Shown here one piece after another: positions 8,690 to 17,218 of a stretch of 64,000 bases of DNA. A program made the translations under genes and the position numbers. The notes beneath the pieces are model-generated. The model saw only the letters and a program-made list of their open reading frames with translations, was not told the DNA's origin and searched no databases. The stretch comes from Salegentibacter tibetensis (GTDB lineage Bacteria > Bacteroidota > Bacteroidia > Flavobacteriales > Flavobacteriaceae). The stretch lies in contig NZ_JAIQZA010000003.1 of NCBI RefSeq assembly GCF_020164485.1, positions 62,001-126,000 of the forward strand. Direction: 5' to 3'. Position 1 is the first letter of the stretch, and each line of letters begins with the position of its first letter.

Positions 8690-9592
8690 ATGACTATATT
8701 AGACGGAAAAAAAACCAGCAACGATATTAAAGATGAGATTGCTGCTGAGGTTGAAAAGATTAAAAAAAGAGGCGAGAAAGTTCCGCATTTGGCTGCGATT
8801 ATTGTCGGAAACGACGGAGCCAGCTTAACCTATGTAAATGCAAAAGTAAAATCCTGTAAACGTGTAGGTTTCAAATCATCATTGTATCGCCTTCCAAATA
8901 CTGTGAATGAAATTGAATTACTGGATAAGATCGAGGAGTTAAACCAAAATGACGATATAGACGGGTTTATTGTTCAGTTGCCTTTACCGCCACAAATCGA
9001 CACTCAAAAAGTACTAAATGCTGTAGATCCAGATAAGGATGTAGATGGTTTTCACCCTACCAACTTTGGGAAAATGGCTTTGGATATGACTTCTTTTATT
9101 CCGGCTACTCCGTTTGGAATCCTGGAATTACTGGAACGATATGACATTCCTACCAAAGGGAAGCATACCGTGGTTATTGGTAGAAGTTATATAGTTGGAA
9201 GGCCAATGAGCATTTTGATGGGAAGAAGTGGTTTTCCCGGAAATTCAACGGTAACCTTAACCCATGAATTTACTAAAAATATTACCCAAATTACCTCACA
9301 GGCTGATATTATAATTATCGCCGTTGGAATTCCAGATTTCCTTAAAACAGAAATGATTAAAGATGATGCGGTAATCATTGATGTGGGAATTACCAGGGTA
9401 CCCAATGATGAAGCCGAAAAAGGTTATGTGATAAAAGGCGATGTAGATTTTGAGAATGTAAGCAAACGAGCTTCTTATATCACACCTGTTCCCGGGGGAG
9501 TAGGACCAATGACGGTTTCCATGCTACTTAAAAATACCTTGCTGGCAACCGAACGTCATAAAAAAAGAGCGAAAGAAAAAAGCAAAGTTTAA
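8690..9592 (+). CDS. folD: Bifunctional methylenetetrahydrofolate dehydrogenase/cyclohydrolase FolD
   Basis: This cytoplasmic enzyme interconverts 5,10-methylene-, methenyl- and 10-formyl-tetrahydrofolate and supplies one-carbon units for purines and fMet-tRNA. At 300 residues it has normal length. The active-site YxxxK is Y48-K52, followed by VQLPLPPQ, DVDGFHP, the NADP-binding GRSYIVGRPMS and the C-terminal PVPGGVGPMTVSML signature. The start codon lies 4 bp after the inverted repeats of the preceding cassette, so its original leader has probably been replaced or it is co-transcribed with ffh. A bidirectional hairpin terminator follows. Confidence 0.97.
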   Translation: MTILDGKKTSNDIKDEIAAEVEKIKKRGEKVPHLAAIIVGNDGASLTYVNAKVKSCKRVGFKSSLYRLPNTVNEIELLDKIEELNQNDDIDGFIVQLPLPPQIDTQKVLNAVDPDKDVDGFHPTNFGKMALDMTSFIPATPFGILELLERYDIPTKGKHTVVIGRSYIVGRPMSILMGRSGFPGNSTVTLTHEFTKNITQITSQADIIIIAVGIPDFLKTEMIKDDAVIIDVGITRVPNDEAEKGYVIKGDVDFENVSKRASYITPVPGGVGPMTVSMLLKNTLLATERHKKRAKEKSKV

Positions 9593-9618
9593 TATCTAAT
9601 TAGAGCTTTTCAGGATAT

Positions 9619-9669
9619 AAAAAGTCCTATCAATCCCAATTAATTTTTCGGGAGCTGATAGGACTTTTT
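9619..9669. terminator. Bidirectional terminator between folD and the DUF1232 gene
   Basis: A 14-bp perfect stem (AAAAAGTCCTATCA at 9619-9632, TGATAGGACTTTTT at 9656-9669) with A/T tracts on both ends. It can serve both convergent genes. Confidence 0.85.
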
Positions 9670-9700
9670 AATTACTATTAATTCAGAAAATATTAAGTGT

Positions 9701-10102
9701 TTAATCTTCTTCTAATTTCCAGTCTAAATATTTATGAAGGTCGGTTTCAATAAACCTTATGGTGATTGTTAAGATTGCAAAATCATCTACATAACCAAGC
9801 CCCGGAATAAAATCTGGTATCAGGTCTAACGGATTTAAAACATATAAGAGCGCAAAAGCAATAGCGGCAATGGTAAACCACGGGACGTTGCTGTAAATTC
9901 CGCTGCGATAATCTTTTAGCATCCCAAACATCAATTTGCCAAGTTCGGTATACTTTCTTAAAGCACCTGCATTAACAATTTTATCTTCAATTTCCTCCTG
10001 ATTTTTTGCAGCAATTTCCACATCACCATCCTTCACTTTGGAAACTCCTTTTTTTAAGTATTCCTCGTCAATCTCTTTCTTCTTTTTACTGAACATGTTC
10101 AT
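9701..10102 (-). CDS. YkvA/DUF1232 family membrane protein
   Basis: A 133-residue protein with a charged N-terminal half (KKKKEIDEEYLKKGVSKV) and a C-terminal DUF1232 segment. The family core PWFTIAAIAFALLYVLNPLDLIPDFIPGLGYVDD (positions about 75-108, shown here only as landmarks PLDLIPDFIPGLGYVDD) is diagnostic. DUF1232 proteins are small membrane-associated proteins of unknown role. It is followed on the same strand by the AI-2E family permease gene lying 30 bp upstream, so the two are likely co-transcribed. Confidence 0.88.
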   Translation of the reverse strand: MNMFSKKKKEIDEEYLKKGVSKVKDGDVEIAAKNQEEIEDKIVNAGALRKYTELGKLMFGMLKDYRSGIYSNVPWFTIAAIAFALLYVLNPLDLIPDFIPGLGYVDDFAILTITIRFIETDLHKYLDWKLEED

Positions 10103-10132
10103 AATTTCTTCATTTTGTGATTAGTAGCTATT

Positions 10133-11152
10133 TTAAAGTCGGTCGTGGGCATTGCCGTATTCTTTTTTATAAATTTTCAGAATTAGTAAAAACAAGGAAA
10201 CCAGCAATGGTCCAAATATCAATCCTATAAAGCCAAAAAGTTGCACTCCTACAATCACACCAAATAGGGTGATAAGCGGGTGTACTGCTGCAAGTCGATC
10301 TAATATATAAAGTCTAATTATATTATCTGTAGAGCCAACTACCACAAATCCGTAGATTAACATGGCAATAGCCTGCCAGTTATCACCCTGGGCTAACAAT
10401 AGGATCACTACCGGAAGAATTCCTATCGCGGTCCCAATGAAAGGGATCATGGATCCTATAGCGGTAATTACAAACCAAAAGAAAGGATCGGGAACCCCAA
10501 AAATCAAAAACCCAATAAGGGCAATAATTCCCTGGAAGATCGCAACCAAAGGGATACCCAACGCATTAGATTTCACAAGTTGGTCGCTTTCTTTCCCTAT
10601 TATTTGTAGATTTTCATTACCTAACGGAATATAGGAAATAAGAGAGGATTTCATAGAATCCCTTTTTATTAGCATATAATATAGCATAAAATACATCAAG
10701 CCAATTGCAATAAATGCATCAAAGGTACCACCTGCTAAGCTTTGCAGGTTTCCAGATATCCAATTGGTAACTGAGGAGGTATCTATAGACTCGCTTAAAC
10801 TATATCCTATATAGGTTTCTGCTTCTGCTAATTGGTTTTTAACTGCTCTTACTACCCGTTCAGAATTGGCTACTGCTTTACTTATTTTTGAAGAAAGCAT
10901 GATCACAATCAATGAAATTGGAACTAAAATGCCCACAAAAGAACCGGCCATTAATAGCGCTGCCGATATCGGGGGTTTCCAGCCCCTATCCACCAATTTT
11001 TTCATCCAGTTACGCAGAAGCACATATAAAGTAATTGCTCCAAGCACACCTGAGAGGTAAGGAACAATTTCTTTAAAAATTAAAACCGTTAAAAAAAGAA
11101 TAAGCATTAATACGAAAATCTGTCGTACCAGTGCCGGTTTTAATCTATCCAT
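10133..11152 (-). CDS. AI-2E family transporter (PerM/YhhT-like permease)
   Basis: A 339-residue membrane protein with about eight spans, typical of the AI-2E/PerM (UPF0118) family. Landmarks are the paired N-terminal helices, the long amphipathic central region (residues ~75-135), and the C-terminal WFVITAIGSMIPFIGTAIG and LFGFIGLIFGPLLVSLF stretches. Some members export autoinducer-2 (TqsA) and others act in sodium-proton exchange; the substrate here is not determinable. The gene lies 18 bp after the VOC-protein gene in the same direction. Confidence 0.9.
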   Translation of the reverse strand: MDRLKPALVRQIFVLMLILFLTVLIFKEIVPYLSGVLGAITLYVLLRNWMKKLVDRGWKPPISAALLMAGSFVGILVPISLIVIMLSSKISKAVANSERVVRAVKNQLAEAETYIGYSLSESIDTSSVTNWISGNLQSLAGGTFDAFIAIGLMYFMLYYMLIKRDSMKSSLISYIPLGNENLQIIGKESDQLVKSNALGIPLVAIFQGIIALIGFLIFGVPDPFFWFVITAIGSMIPFIGTAIGILPVVILLLAQGDNWQAIAMLIYGFVVVGSTDNIIRLYILDRLAAVHPLITLFGVIVGVQLFGFIGLIFGPLLVSLFLLILKIYKKEYGNAHDRL

Positions 11153-11170
11153 ATTTTTATGATTGGTTGG

Positions 11171-11593
11171 TTATTTTGCAAATATTTGATCTTTATTTTT
11201 AAAGGCTTTGAATTCCAGGGCATTTCCGCAGGGATCCTTAAAAAACATCGTGGCCTGTTCGCCTACCTGGCCGGCAAAACGAATATAAGGTTCTATTTCA
11301 AACTCAATGTTTTTTGATCTTAATAAATTAGCAAATTCCTGGAATACATCCCATTCTAAAACCACTCCAAAGTGAGGTACGGGTACATCTTTACCATCTA
11401 CCGGATTGCTATGTGCTTTTTCAGTTTCTTCAACCGGTTTGTAATGAATCACCAATTGATGGCCAAAAAAATTGAAATCTACCCAATGGTCACTGCTGCG
11501 GCCTTCACCACAACCCAGGGTTTCTTTGTAGAATTTTCTGGCTTTTTGTAAATCTGAAACCGGTATGGCTAAATGAAATGGTTGTACCTTCAT
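11171..11593 (-). CDS. VOC superfamily (glyoxalase/dioxygenase-like) protein
   Basis: A 140-residue single-domain protein of the vicinal-oxygen-chelate fold. The start [25 protein letters not shown], the middle [17 protein letters not shown] and the end [18 protein letters not shown] show the paired beta-alpha-beta-beta-beta modules, with His7 and the terminal Glu as likely metal ligands. Annotated relatives are often called glyoxalase or dioxygenase; the substrate is unknown. It forms a compact minus-strand run with the permease and DUF1232 genes. Confidence 0.88.
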   Translation of the reverse strand: MKVQPFHLAIPVSDLQKARKFYKETLGCGEGRSSDHWVDFNFFGHQLVIHYKPVEETEKAHSNPVDGKDVPVPHFGVVLEWDVFQEFANLLRSKNIEFEIEPYIRFAGQVGEQATMFFKDPCGNALEFKAFKNKDQIFAK

Positions 11594-11678
11594 AAATCTT
11601 AATAAAATTAAATATTATACGCTATTAAAATTAACAAGTAATCTTAACATGCTGGCAAGTAATAGCGCTAATAATGTG

Positions 11679-12494
11679 TTAAGATTTGTTCTTGCGTGGT
11701 CTGGGACCCGAGCGTGGTTTTGGTTTGCTTTTTAAAGCGGAAGATTTAAGCGCAGATGCTTCTTCTGTCTTGCTGGATTCATCTACCATTTTGTTGATAG
11801 TGTCCAGTTCCTCCTTAGTAAGGTCACGCCATTTTCCTACCGGAACATCCAGACTAACGTTCATAATTCTAATGCGCTTTAGTGCGCTTACCTCATAACC
11901 TAAAAATTCACACATTCTACGAATTTGGCGGTTTAAGCCCTGGGTAAGTATAATCCTGAAATCGTTCTTCCCTAATTTTTCTACTTCGCATTTTTTGGTG
12001 GTAGTTCCCAGAATAGGAATACCGTTTCCCATCCTGCGAATAAAATCTACAGTAATGGGTTTGTTTACGGTAACAATATATTCCTTCTCATGGTTGTTCC
12101 TGGCACGTAAAATCTTGTTTACAATATCGCCGTCGTTGGTTAGAAAAATAAGTCCTTCGCTGGGTTTATCCAGCCTGCCAATTGGGAAAATCCGCTTAGG
12201 ATAATTTATATAATCAATGATATTATCCTTTTCTACGCGGGTATCGGTAGTACAAACAATGCCTACCGGCTTGTTAAAAGCGAGATACACGTTTGGTTCT
12301 TTTTTTTCTTCTTCAGAAACTGCTTTCCCGTCAACTTTTACCACATCACTGGGAGCTATTTTAGTGCCCATTTCAGGAACAACTCCATTGATGGTCACCC
12401 GGCCCTGATCTATGAGTTTGTCAGCGGTACGGCGGGAGCAATAACCAATTTCACTTAAGTATTTATTTATTCGGGTAAGCTTCTGTTCAGACAT
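11679..12494 (-). CDS. rluF: Pseudouridine synthase, RluF/RsuA family
   Basis: The start is placed at the ATG giving [17 protein letters not shown] (271 residues); the frame extends nine codons upstream, but that extension would overlap the promoter. An N-terminal S4 RNA-binding domain (residues ~5-60) is followed by the RsuA/RluB/E/F catalytic domain with the active-site motif [10 protein letters not shown], whose Asp is the catalytic residue. The family isomerises one uridine in rRNA; RluF (23S U2604) is the likeliest member because of the [17 protein letters not shown] form, but RluB/E cannot be excluded. The C-terminal tail is a basic Lys/Pro/Ser/Arg-rich extension. Confidence 0.88.
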   Translation of the reverse strand: MSEQKLTRINKYLSEIGYCSRRTADKLIDQGRVTINGVVPEMGTKIAPSDVVKVDGKAVSEEEKKEPNVYLAFNKPVGIVCTTDTRVEKDNIIDYINYPKRIFPIGRLDKPSEGLIFLTNDGDIVNKILRARNNHEKEYIVTVNKPITVDFIRRMGNGIPILGTTTKKCEVEKLGKNDFRIILTQGLNRQIRRMCEFLGYEVSALKRIRIMNVSLDVPVGKWRDLTKEELDTINKMVDESSKTEEASALKSSALKSKPKPRSGPRPRKNKS

Positions 12495-12510
12495 AAAAAA
12501 GATTGTTAGA

Positions 12511-12518
12511 CAAAGATA
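12511..12518 (-). promoter_or_regulatory. -7 promoter box of the RluF-like gene
   Basis: The minus strand reads TATCTTTG, an exact TAnnTTTG match, 16 bp upstream of the ATG at 12494. This supports the shorter start codon choice. Confidence 0.55.
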
Positions 12519-12567
12519 CAAGAATTCACTGCGAAACTAATTTTTTAAAAAATAATCGAGGTACAGG

Positions 12568-12592
12568 CAACCTTTTGTAACTTTCATGCGTC
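12568..12592 (+). promoter_or_regulatory. Probable ECF-type promoter of the sigma factor gene
   Basis: CAACC (12568-12572) is followed after 16 bp by CGTC (12589-12592). This is the AAC / CGTC layout typical of ECF sigma-dependent promoters, and the gene 36 bp downstream encodes an ECF sigma factor. Autoregulation is therefore likely by analogy. Confidence 0.5.
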
Positions 12593-12627
12593 TATGTAAA
12601 TAGAGGGCCTTTTAATTAGAAAATCGG

Positions 12628-13188
12628 GTGAAAGTAATTCAACTCTTTAAAAACGAAACTCAGTTAATAAAGCGTGCGGCTAAAAAAGACCGTAAGGCGC
12701 AGCGCGAATTATATGAGTTGCATTCGGGAAAAATGCTAGGTGTTTGCCGTCAGTATATTAAAGACATGAACCACGCCGAAGAAGTAATGCTAAACGGATT
12801 TTTAAAAGTATTCACCCACCTTAATGATTTTGAAGCTAAGGGAAGTTTTGAAGGCTGGATAAGGAAAATTATGGTTAGAGAATCGATTTCTTTTTTAAGG
12901 TCACAAAAGAAAATGATTTTTAGGGATGAAGAAATTGCCGATCCTGGTTTTTCTGCGGAAATGAATACAGAGCTGAATGTAGCGCATATTCAAAACCTCA
13001 TAGACAAATTGCCGGAAGGCTATAAAATGGTTTTTGTGATGTATGCGGTAGAAGGATATAAGCACGCCGAGATTGCGAAAATGCTGAAGATTACCGAAGG
13101 GACTTCAAAATCGCAGTTGTCTAAAGCGAGAAAAATGTTGCAGGAGCAGCTAAAAACACAAAATACATCGGATTATGGAATTAAATAA
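12628..13188 (+). CDS. ECF-type RNA polymerase sigma factor
   Basis: A 186-residue sigma-70 family protein with GTG start. Region 2 spans about 20-90 (DRKAQRELYELHSGKMLGV, MNHAEEVMLNGFLKVF, FEGWIRKIMVRESISFLR) and region 4 about 120-175 (INIDKLPEGYKMVFVMYA-type, then YKHAEIAKMLKITEGTSKSQLSKARKML, a helix-turn-helix). Region 3 is absent, so it is an ECF member. It overlaps the next gene by 14 bp, which encodes a probable membrane anti-sigma factor, and a candidate ECF promoter precedes it. The stimulus is unknown; the third gene suggests an envelope signal. Confidence 0.9.
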   Translation: MKVIQLFKNETQLIKRAAKKDRKAQRELYELHSGKMLGVCRQYIKDMNHAEEVMLNGFLKVFTHLNDFEAKGSFEGWIRKIMVRESISFLRSQKKMIFRDEEIADPGFSAEMNTELNVAHIQNLIDKLPEGYKMVFVMYAVEGYKHAEIAKMLKITEGTSKSQLSKARKMLQEQLKTQNTSDYGIK

Positions 13189-13936
13189 ATTCGAAAAACA
13201 AGCACGGGAAAAACTGGGAGAAAGGCAGATAAAGCCTTCTGCCAGGAGTTGGGAAAAATTGGAGGTAAAATTAAATACCGAAGAAAACAAAACTTCCAAA
13301 ACACCCTGGAGATATATCGCCGCAGCGGTTGGAGCTTTGCTTGTTGCAGGAACATTTATGTGGAATAATGATTTTTCAGAAAGCCCGCAGGTTGTTGAAG
13401 AACCGGTCAATGAGATGATCCAAAAACCGGAAGTAAAAAAAGAAGTGCCTAAAACTAACCCGCAAATCGCTGCTGAAGAAAATAAAAATGAGAAAGGAAT
13501 TTCAGCTGAAAATAAAGCGACAAATAAAATTACCGGGAATACTGAAACTTCAGTAGCGGAAGAAAAAACTCCTGAAATGCAAATTTCCGAAGAAAATAAA
13601 TATGAAGAAGCCATTGCTTTGGAAACCATTAGCCTGGAACCATCAATTTCAGAAGAAAAGCTGATTCAATCTAAACTTGAAGAAATCATCGCCGCAGCTG
13701 CAAAAAATGATGAAATCTCTGAAGATGAAGTTGAAATTTTACTGGCCCAGGCAGCTGCCGAGATTAGCAGAGAGAGAAATTCACAAATGTTTATTTCAAA
13801 TTCTGAGCTAAGTGCAAATGCGCTTTTAGCTGAAGTAGAAGATGAGATTTACCAGTCTTTTAAAGCAAAGGTTTTTGAGGTTTTAAAGGAAGGTTATCTC
13901 AAAGCAAGAACAGCGGTTGCTAATAGAAATTATTAA
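13175..13936 (+). CDS. Probable membrane-anchored anti-sigma factor
   Basis: A 253-residue protein with a short cytoplasmic N-terminus (1-46, containing the SWEKLEVKLN motif common in Bacteroidota sigma-associated proteins), one membrane span at about 47-63, and a long acidic periplasmic part rich in Glu, Lys and Ala. The C-terminus (ALLAEVEDEIYQSFKAKVFEVL) is helical. It overlaps the sigma gene by 14 bp, implying translational coupling. I infer the anti-sigma role from topology and position; no zinc-binding ASD motif is visible. Confidence 0.65.
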   Translation: MELNKFEKQAREKLGERQIKPSARSWEKLEVKLNTEENKTSKTPWRYIAAAVGALLVAGTFMWNNDFSESPQVVEEPVNEMIQKPEVKKEVPKTNPQIAAEENKNEKGISAENKATNKITGNTETSVAEEKTPEMQISEENKYEEAIALETISLEPSISEEKLIQSKLEEIIAAAAKNDEISEDEVEILLAQAAAEISRERNSQMFISNSELSANALLAEVEDEIYQSFKAKVFEVLKEGYLKARTAVANRNY

Positions 13937-13992
13937 TAAATTATTTAAAAACCCACCACAGGGTCATTCATCAAACATCAAAACCAATTATT

Positions 13993-15045
13993 ATGAAAAC
14001 ACTTATTTTTTACGTCACACTTTTATTATTCAATTTTTCCATTCAGGAAGTTTCTGCCCAGGAAATTGCTTCAAAAGAAGTTGAGCTTACTTCAGAGGAG
14101 AAAGCGAAAGAATTTTTTGAAAAGGAAAAAGCTGAAATTGTAGAGAAAGAAAAAGGGAAACTTAAATATCAGATTGAACGTATAAACGACGAGCTGGAAA
14201 AAGGTAAGATCACCAAGGAAGAAGCCGAATTACAAAAGAAGGAGTTCGCTGAAAAACACGCTAAAAACATTGAAAATAAAATAGCCATTTTAGAGAACGA
14301 AATGGAGCTTAGGGACAGAAATGGTAATATGTCAGAAAATGATATTGCTATTGGCGGCAAAGGAAAAGCTCTGGATATCAATATTAATACTAAAAAGAAA
14401 TATGATAAGAGAACGACAACAGATTTGGTAGTCGCCGCTGGTTTTAACAACGCACTTTCTGATGGGCAAACTTTAAACGATTCAGATTTTAAACTGGCCG
14501 GATCTCGTTTCTTCGAAATTGGCTGGGCCTGGAAAACAAGGGTGTTCAAAGAGACGAACTGGTTGCGTGTTCGCTACGGGCTTTCCTTTCAGTTTAATGG
14601 CTTAAAACCTACCGATAACCGTATTTTTGTTGAAGATGGTGACGAAACATACCTTCAGGAATTCCCCCTGGATCTCAATAAATCTAAATTTAGAATGGAT
14701 AACCTGGTAGTTCCTGTTCATTTTGAGATTGGTCCTTCCACAAAAACTGAAACCGAAGATCGTTTGCATTTTTCTACCTATAAAATGTTGAAAATTGGTT
14801 TAGGTGGCTACGCCGGGTTCAATATTGGAGAACGTCAAAAACTCAAATATAAAGATGACGGAGACAGGGTGAAAGAGAAATTAAAAAATAACTACAATAC
14901 CAATGATTTGGTGTACGGGGTAAGTGCTTACCTGGGATGGGGAGGCGCCACGCTTTATGGAAAATACGATCTAAACCCAATATTTCAAAATCCAAATATG
15001 GAGTTACATAACTTTTCTTTAGGACTTCGATTTGATGTTGATTAA
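13993..15045 (+). CDS. Secreted protein with coiled coil and outer-membrane beta-barrel-like domain
   Basis: A 350-residue protein. Residues 1-22 form a signal peptide ending VSA/QE. Residues ~30-110 are a highly charged Lys/Glu coiled coil. From about 135 onward alternating aromatic strands (FFEIGWAWKTRVF, WLRVRYGLSFQFNGL, LGGYAGFNIGERQ, NFSLGLRFDVD) indicate a PorT-like outer-membrane barrel, ending in Asp rather than the usual aromatic. It follows the sigma/anti-sigma pair by 56 bp and is probably co-transcribed, so it may be the module's target or sensor. The exact function is unknown. Confidence 0.7.
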   Translation: MKTLIFYVTLLLFNFSIQEVSAQEIASKEVELTSEEKAKEFFEKEKAEIVEKEKGKLKYQIERINDELEKGKITKEEAELQKKEFAEKHAKNIENKIAILENEMELRDRNGNMSENDIAIGGKGKALDININTKKKYDKRTTTDLVVAAGFNNALSDGQTLNDSDFKLAGSRFFEIGWAWKTRVFKETNWLRVRYGLSFQFNGLKPTDNRIFVEDGDETYLQEFPLDLNKSKFRMDNLVVPVHFEIGPSTKTETEDRLHFSTYKMLKIGLGGYAGFNIGERQKLKYKDDGDRVKEKLKNNYNTNDLVYGVSAYLGWGGATLYGKYDLNPIFQNPNMELHNFSLGLRFDVD

Positions 15046-15188
15046 TGAAACCCTATATTTTGAAGCCCGTGCGCCCAAAATTTAGTTGCTTGAATTATCC
15101 ACTGAAGAGAGGGATCAAAAAACTGCCATCCCTTATAAAATTTTAGAGTTAGCCGCTTTTTATTTAGTAATTTTGTTTACCGTAAAAC

Positions 15189-15233
15189 AGACCTCACAGT
15201 CCCGAAGCATCGGGATTAAAACCTGTGAGGTCT
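15189..15233. repeat. Inverted repeat upstream of dnaG
   Basis: An 11-bp perfect inverted repeat (AGACCTCACAG at 15189-15199 and CTGTGAGGTCT at 15223-15233) encloses a second small stem CCCG...CGGG. The ACCTCACAG/CTGTGAGGT arms are, from memory, a common dispersed intergenic repeat in Bacteroidota. It may terminate transcription from the upstream gene. The rest of 15046-15253 holds only a weak 33-codon frame starting in a TAATG overlap at 15045, which I do not call. Confidence 0.7.
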
Positions 15234-15253
15234 AAGGCTTAAATAACCCCAAT

Positions 15254-17218
15254 TTGATTTCAAAAACCACCATAGACAACGTATTTGAAACCTCCCGTGT
15301 TGAGGAGGTGATTGGTGATTTTGTTAATCTCAAAAAATCGGGTTCCAATTTTAAAGGTTTAAGTCCGTTTAGTGATGAGCGAACACCGAGTTTTATGGTT
15401 TCTCCCGTAAAGCAAATCTGGAAGGATTTTTCCAGCGGAAAAGGAGGGAATGTGGTAGCTTTTCTTATGGAACACGAACATTTCACCTATCCTGAAGCCA
15501 TAAAATACCTGGCCAAAAAATACGGTATTGAGATTGAAGAAACCCAGCAAAGCGACGAGCAAAAGCAGCAGGCCGATGAAAGGGAAAGTATGTATTTGGT
15601 TTCAGAATTTGCAAATAAACATTTTCAGAAAAATCTTCATAAAACCGATCCCGGAAAAGCAATTGGTTTAAGCTATTTTAAAGAACGCGGTTTTACACTG
15701 GAAACGATTAAAAAGTTTGAACTTGGTTATTCTTTAGACGAGTGGGATGATTTTACCAAAGAAGCTCTTGCTGAAGCTTATAAGTTGGAATATCTCGAAA
15801 AAACCGGACTTACCATTGTAAAAGGCGAGAAGCAGTTTGATAGGTTTAAAGGAAGGGTGATGTTCCCTATTCACTCTATGTCTGGCAGGGTTCTGGGTTT
15901 TGGCGGTAGAATTCTTACCAATGAAAAAAAAGCCGCAAAATACCTGAATTCACCCGAAAGTGATATCTACCATAAAAGTAAGGTCTTATACGGGATTAAT
16001 TACGCAAAACAGGCAATTGCGAAAGAAGACAATTGTTTTTTGGTGGAAGGCTATACTGATGTGATCCAGTTTCATCAAAGTGGGATAGAAAATGTAGTTT
16101 CTTCTTCGGGAACGGCATTAACACCAGATCAAATTCGGTTAATCAACCGATTAACAAAAAATATCACCGTGCTTTTTGATGGTGATGCGGCAGGAATTAG
16201 AGCTTCGCTTCGAGGAATAGACTTAATCCTGGAACAGGGAATGAATGTGCGGGTTTGCACTTTTCCGGAAGGAGAAGATCCCGATAGTTTTGCCAAAAAC
16301 AATTCAGATGAAGCTTTAAGCGAATATTTGGAAGAGCACGCGCAGGATTTTATTAGTTACAAAGCTTCGCTGCTTATGGAAGAAGCGAAGAAAGATCCTG
16401 TGAAAAAAGCTGAGTTAATCCGGGATATTGTGAACAGTATTTCAAAGATTCCAGATACCATTCAGCAGGAAGTTTATTTGCAGGAATGTTCCCGAATAAT
16501 GGATATTTCTGAAAATGTCCTGTTTTCAAGCCTGGCGCAGCTTAATGCAAAAAGAGGAAGAACTTCTCCGCAACAACAGCAACAAAAAAAATCTTTTGAT
16601 GTAGTTAAGGAAGAACCACAGCCAAAAACGGCAAAGGTTGATGAGCAGTACGAGCTGGAGAAAAAAATTATTAGTCTTTTGCTGCAATATGGGACCATTG
16701 AAGAAGAATTTGAAGACCTGGTACTTAAAGAAAAAGAAGACGGGGAGCTGAGTTTAGAGAAGGAAGTGCAAAAAACCAGGGTTTTTGAAAAGATCTTTCT
16801 GGACCTTCAGGAAGATGAAATTGCTTTCGCAAATCCAAAATTCAGGGATATTTATGCTGAATTAATCGCTCGCTTAAACAGTGAAGAAAAATTTGAAGTT
16901 AAAAACTTCATTAATGACATAGACCCAGAGCAGGCTTCTGAAATCACTTCTATTTTAATGGAAGAGGAGCAATATAAATTACACGAATGGGACCGGCAAA
17001 ACATTTTTGTTAAAGCAAAAACTGAAACCATTTCCAGGCACGTTAGCGAAACCATTCTTTCTTTGCGTAGGTTTTTGATTAATCAGAAGATAAATGAGCT
17101 TTCAGAAAAAGTGAAAACTCCCAGCGAAGAGCAGGAAACCCAGCATATTCTGGAAGATGTTAAAGATTATCTTAGTCTGAAAAAAGTCCTTTCTGAGAAG
17201 CTGAATCGGGTTATGTAG
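15254..17218 (+). CDS. dnaG: DNA primase DnaG
   Basis: A 654-residue primase that makes RNA primers for replication forks. The start is a TTG, chosen because MISKTTIDNVFETSRVEEVIGDFVNLKK matches the usual Flavobacterial N-terminus and no better start exists. The zinc-binding domain (1-~95) looks altered: the stretch NFKGLSPFSDERTPSFMVSP is intact but Cys ligands are not seen there, which I recall as common in this phylum. The Toprim core follows, with VEGYTDVIQFHQSG (about 261-274) and FDGDAAGIRASLRG. The C-terminal helicase-interaction region is divergent and charged. It overlaps the convergent regulator gene by 8 bp. Confidence 0.95.
   Translation: MISKTTIDNVFETSRVEEVIGDFVNLKKSGSNFKGLSPFSDERTPSFMVSPVKQIWKDFSSGKGGNVVAFLMEHEHFTYPEAIKYLAKKYGIEIEETQQSDEQKQQADERESMYLVSEFANKHFQKNLHKTDPGKAIGLSYFKERGFTLETIKKFELGYSLDEWDDFTKEALAEAYKLEYLEKTGLTIVKGEKQFDRFKGRVMFPIHSMSGRVLGFGGRILTNEKKAAKYLNSPESDIYHKSKVLYGINYAKQAIAKEDNCFLVEGYTDVIQFHQSGIENVVSSSGTALTPDQIRLINRLTKNITVLFDGDAAGIRASLRGIDLILEQGMNVRVCTFPEGEDPDSFAKNNSDEALSEYLEEHAQDFISYKASLLMEEAKKDPVKKAELIRDIVNSISKIPDTIQQEVYLQECSRIMDISENVLFSSLAQLNAKRGRTSPQQQQQKKSFDVVKEEPQPKTAKVDEQYELEKKIISLLLQYGTIEEEFEDLVLKEKEDGELSLEKEVQKTRVFEKIFLDLQEDEIAFANPKFRDIYAELIARLNSEEKFEVKNFINDIDPEQASEITSILMEEEQYKLHEWDRQNIFVKAKTETISRHVSETILSLRRFLINQKINELSEKVKTPSEEQETQHILEDVKDYLSLKKVLSEKLNRVM

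Noticed and set aside
15045-15146. 33-codon ORF overlapping the stop of the barrel protein (TAATG)
   Set aside because: Its composition is very basic and it covers a weak hairpin with GGGAT/ATCCC arms; more likely a 3' untranslated region with a terminator.
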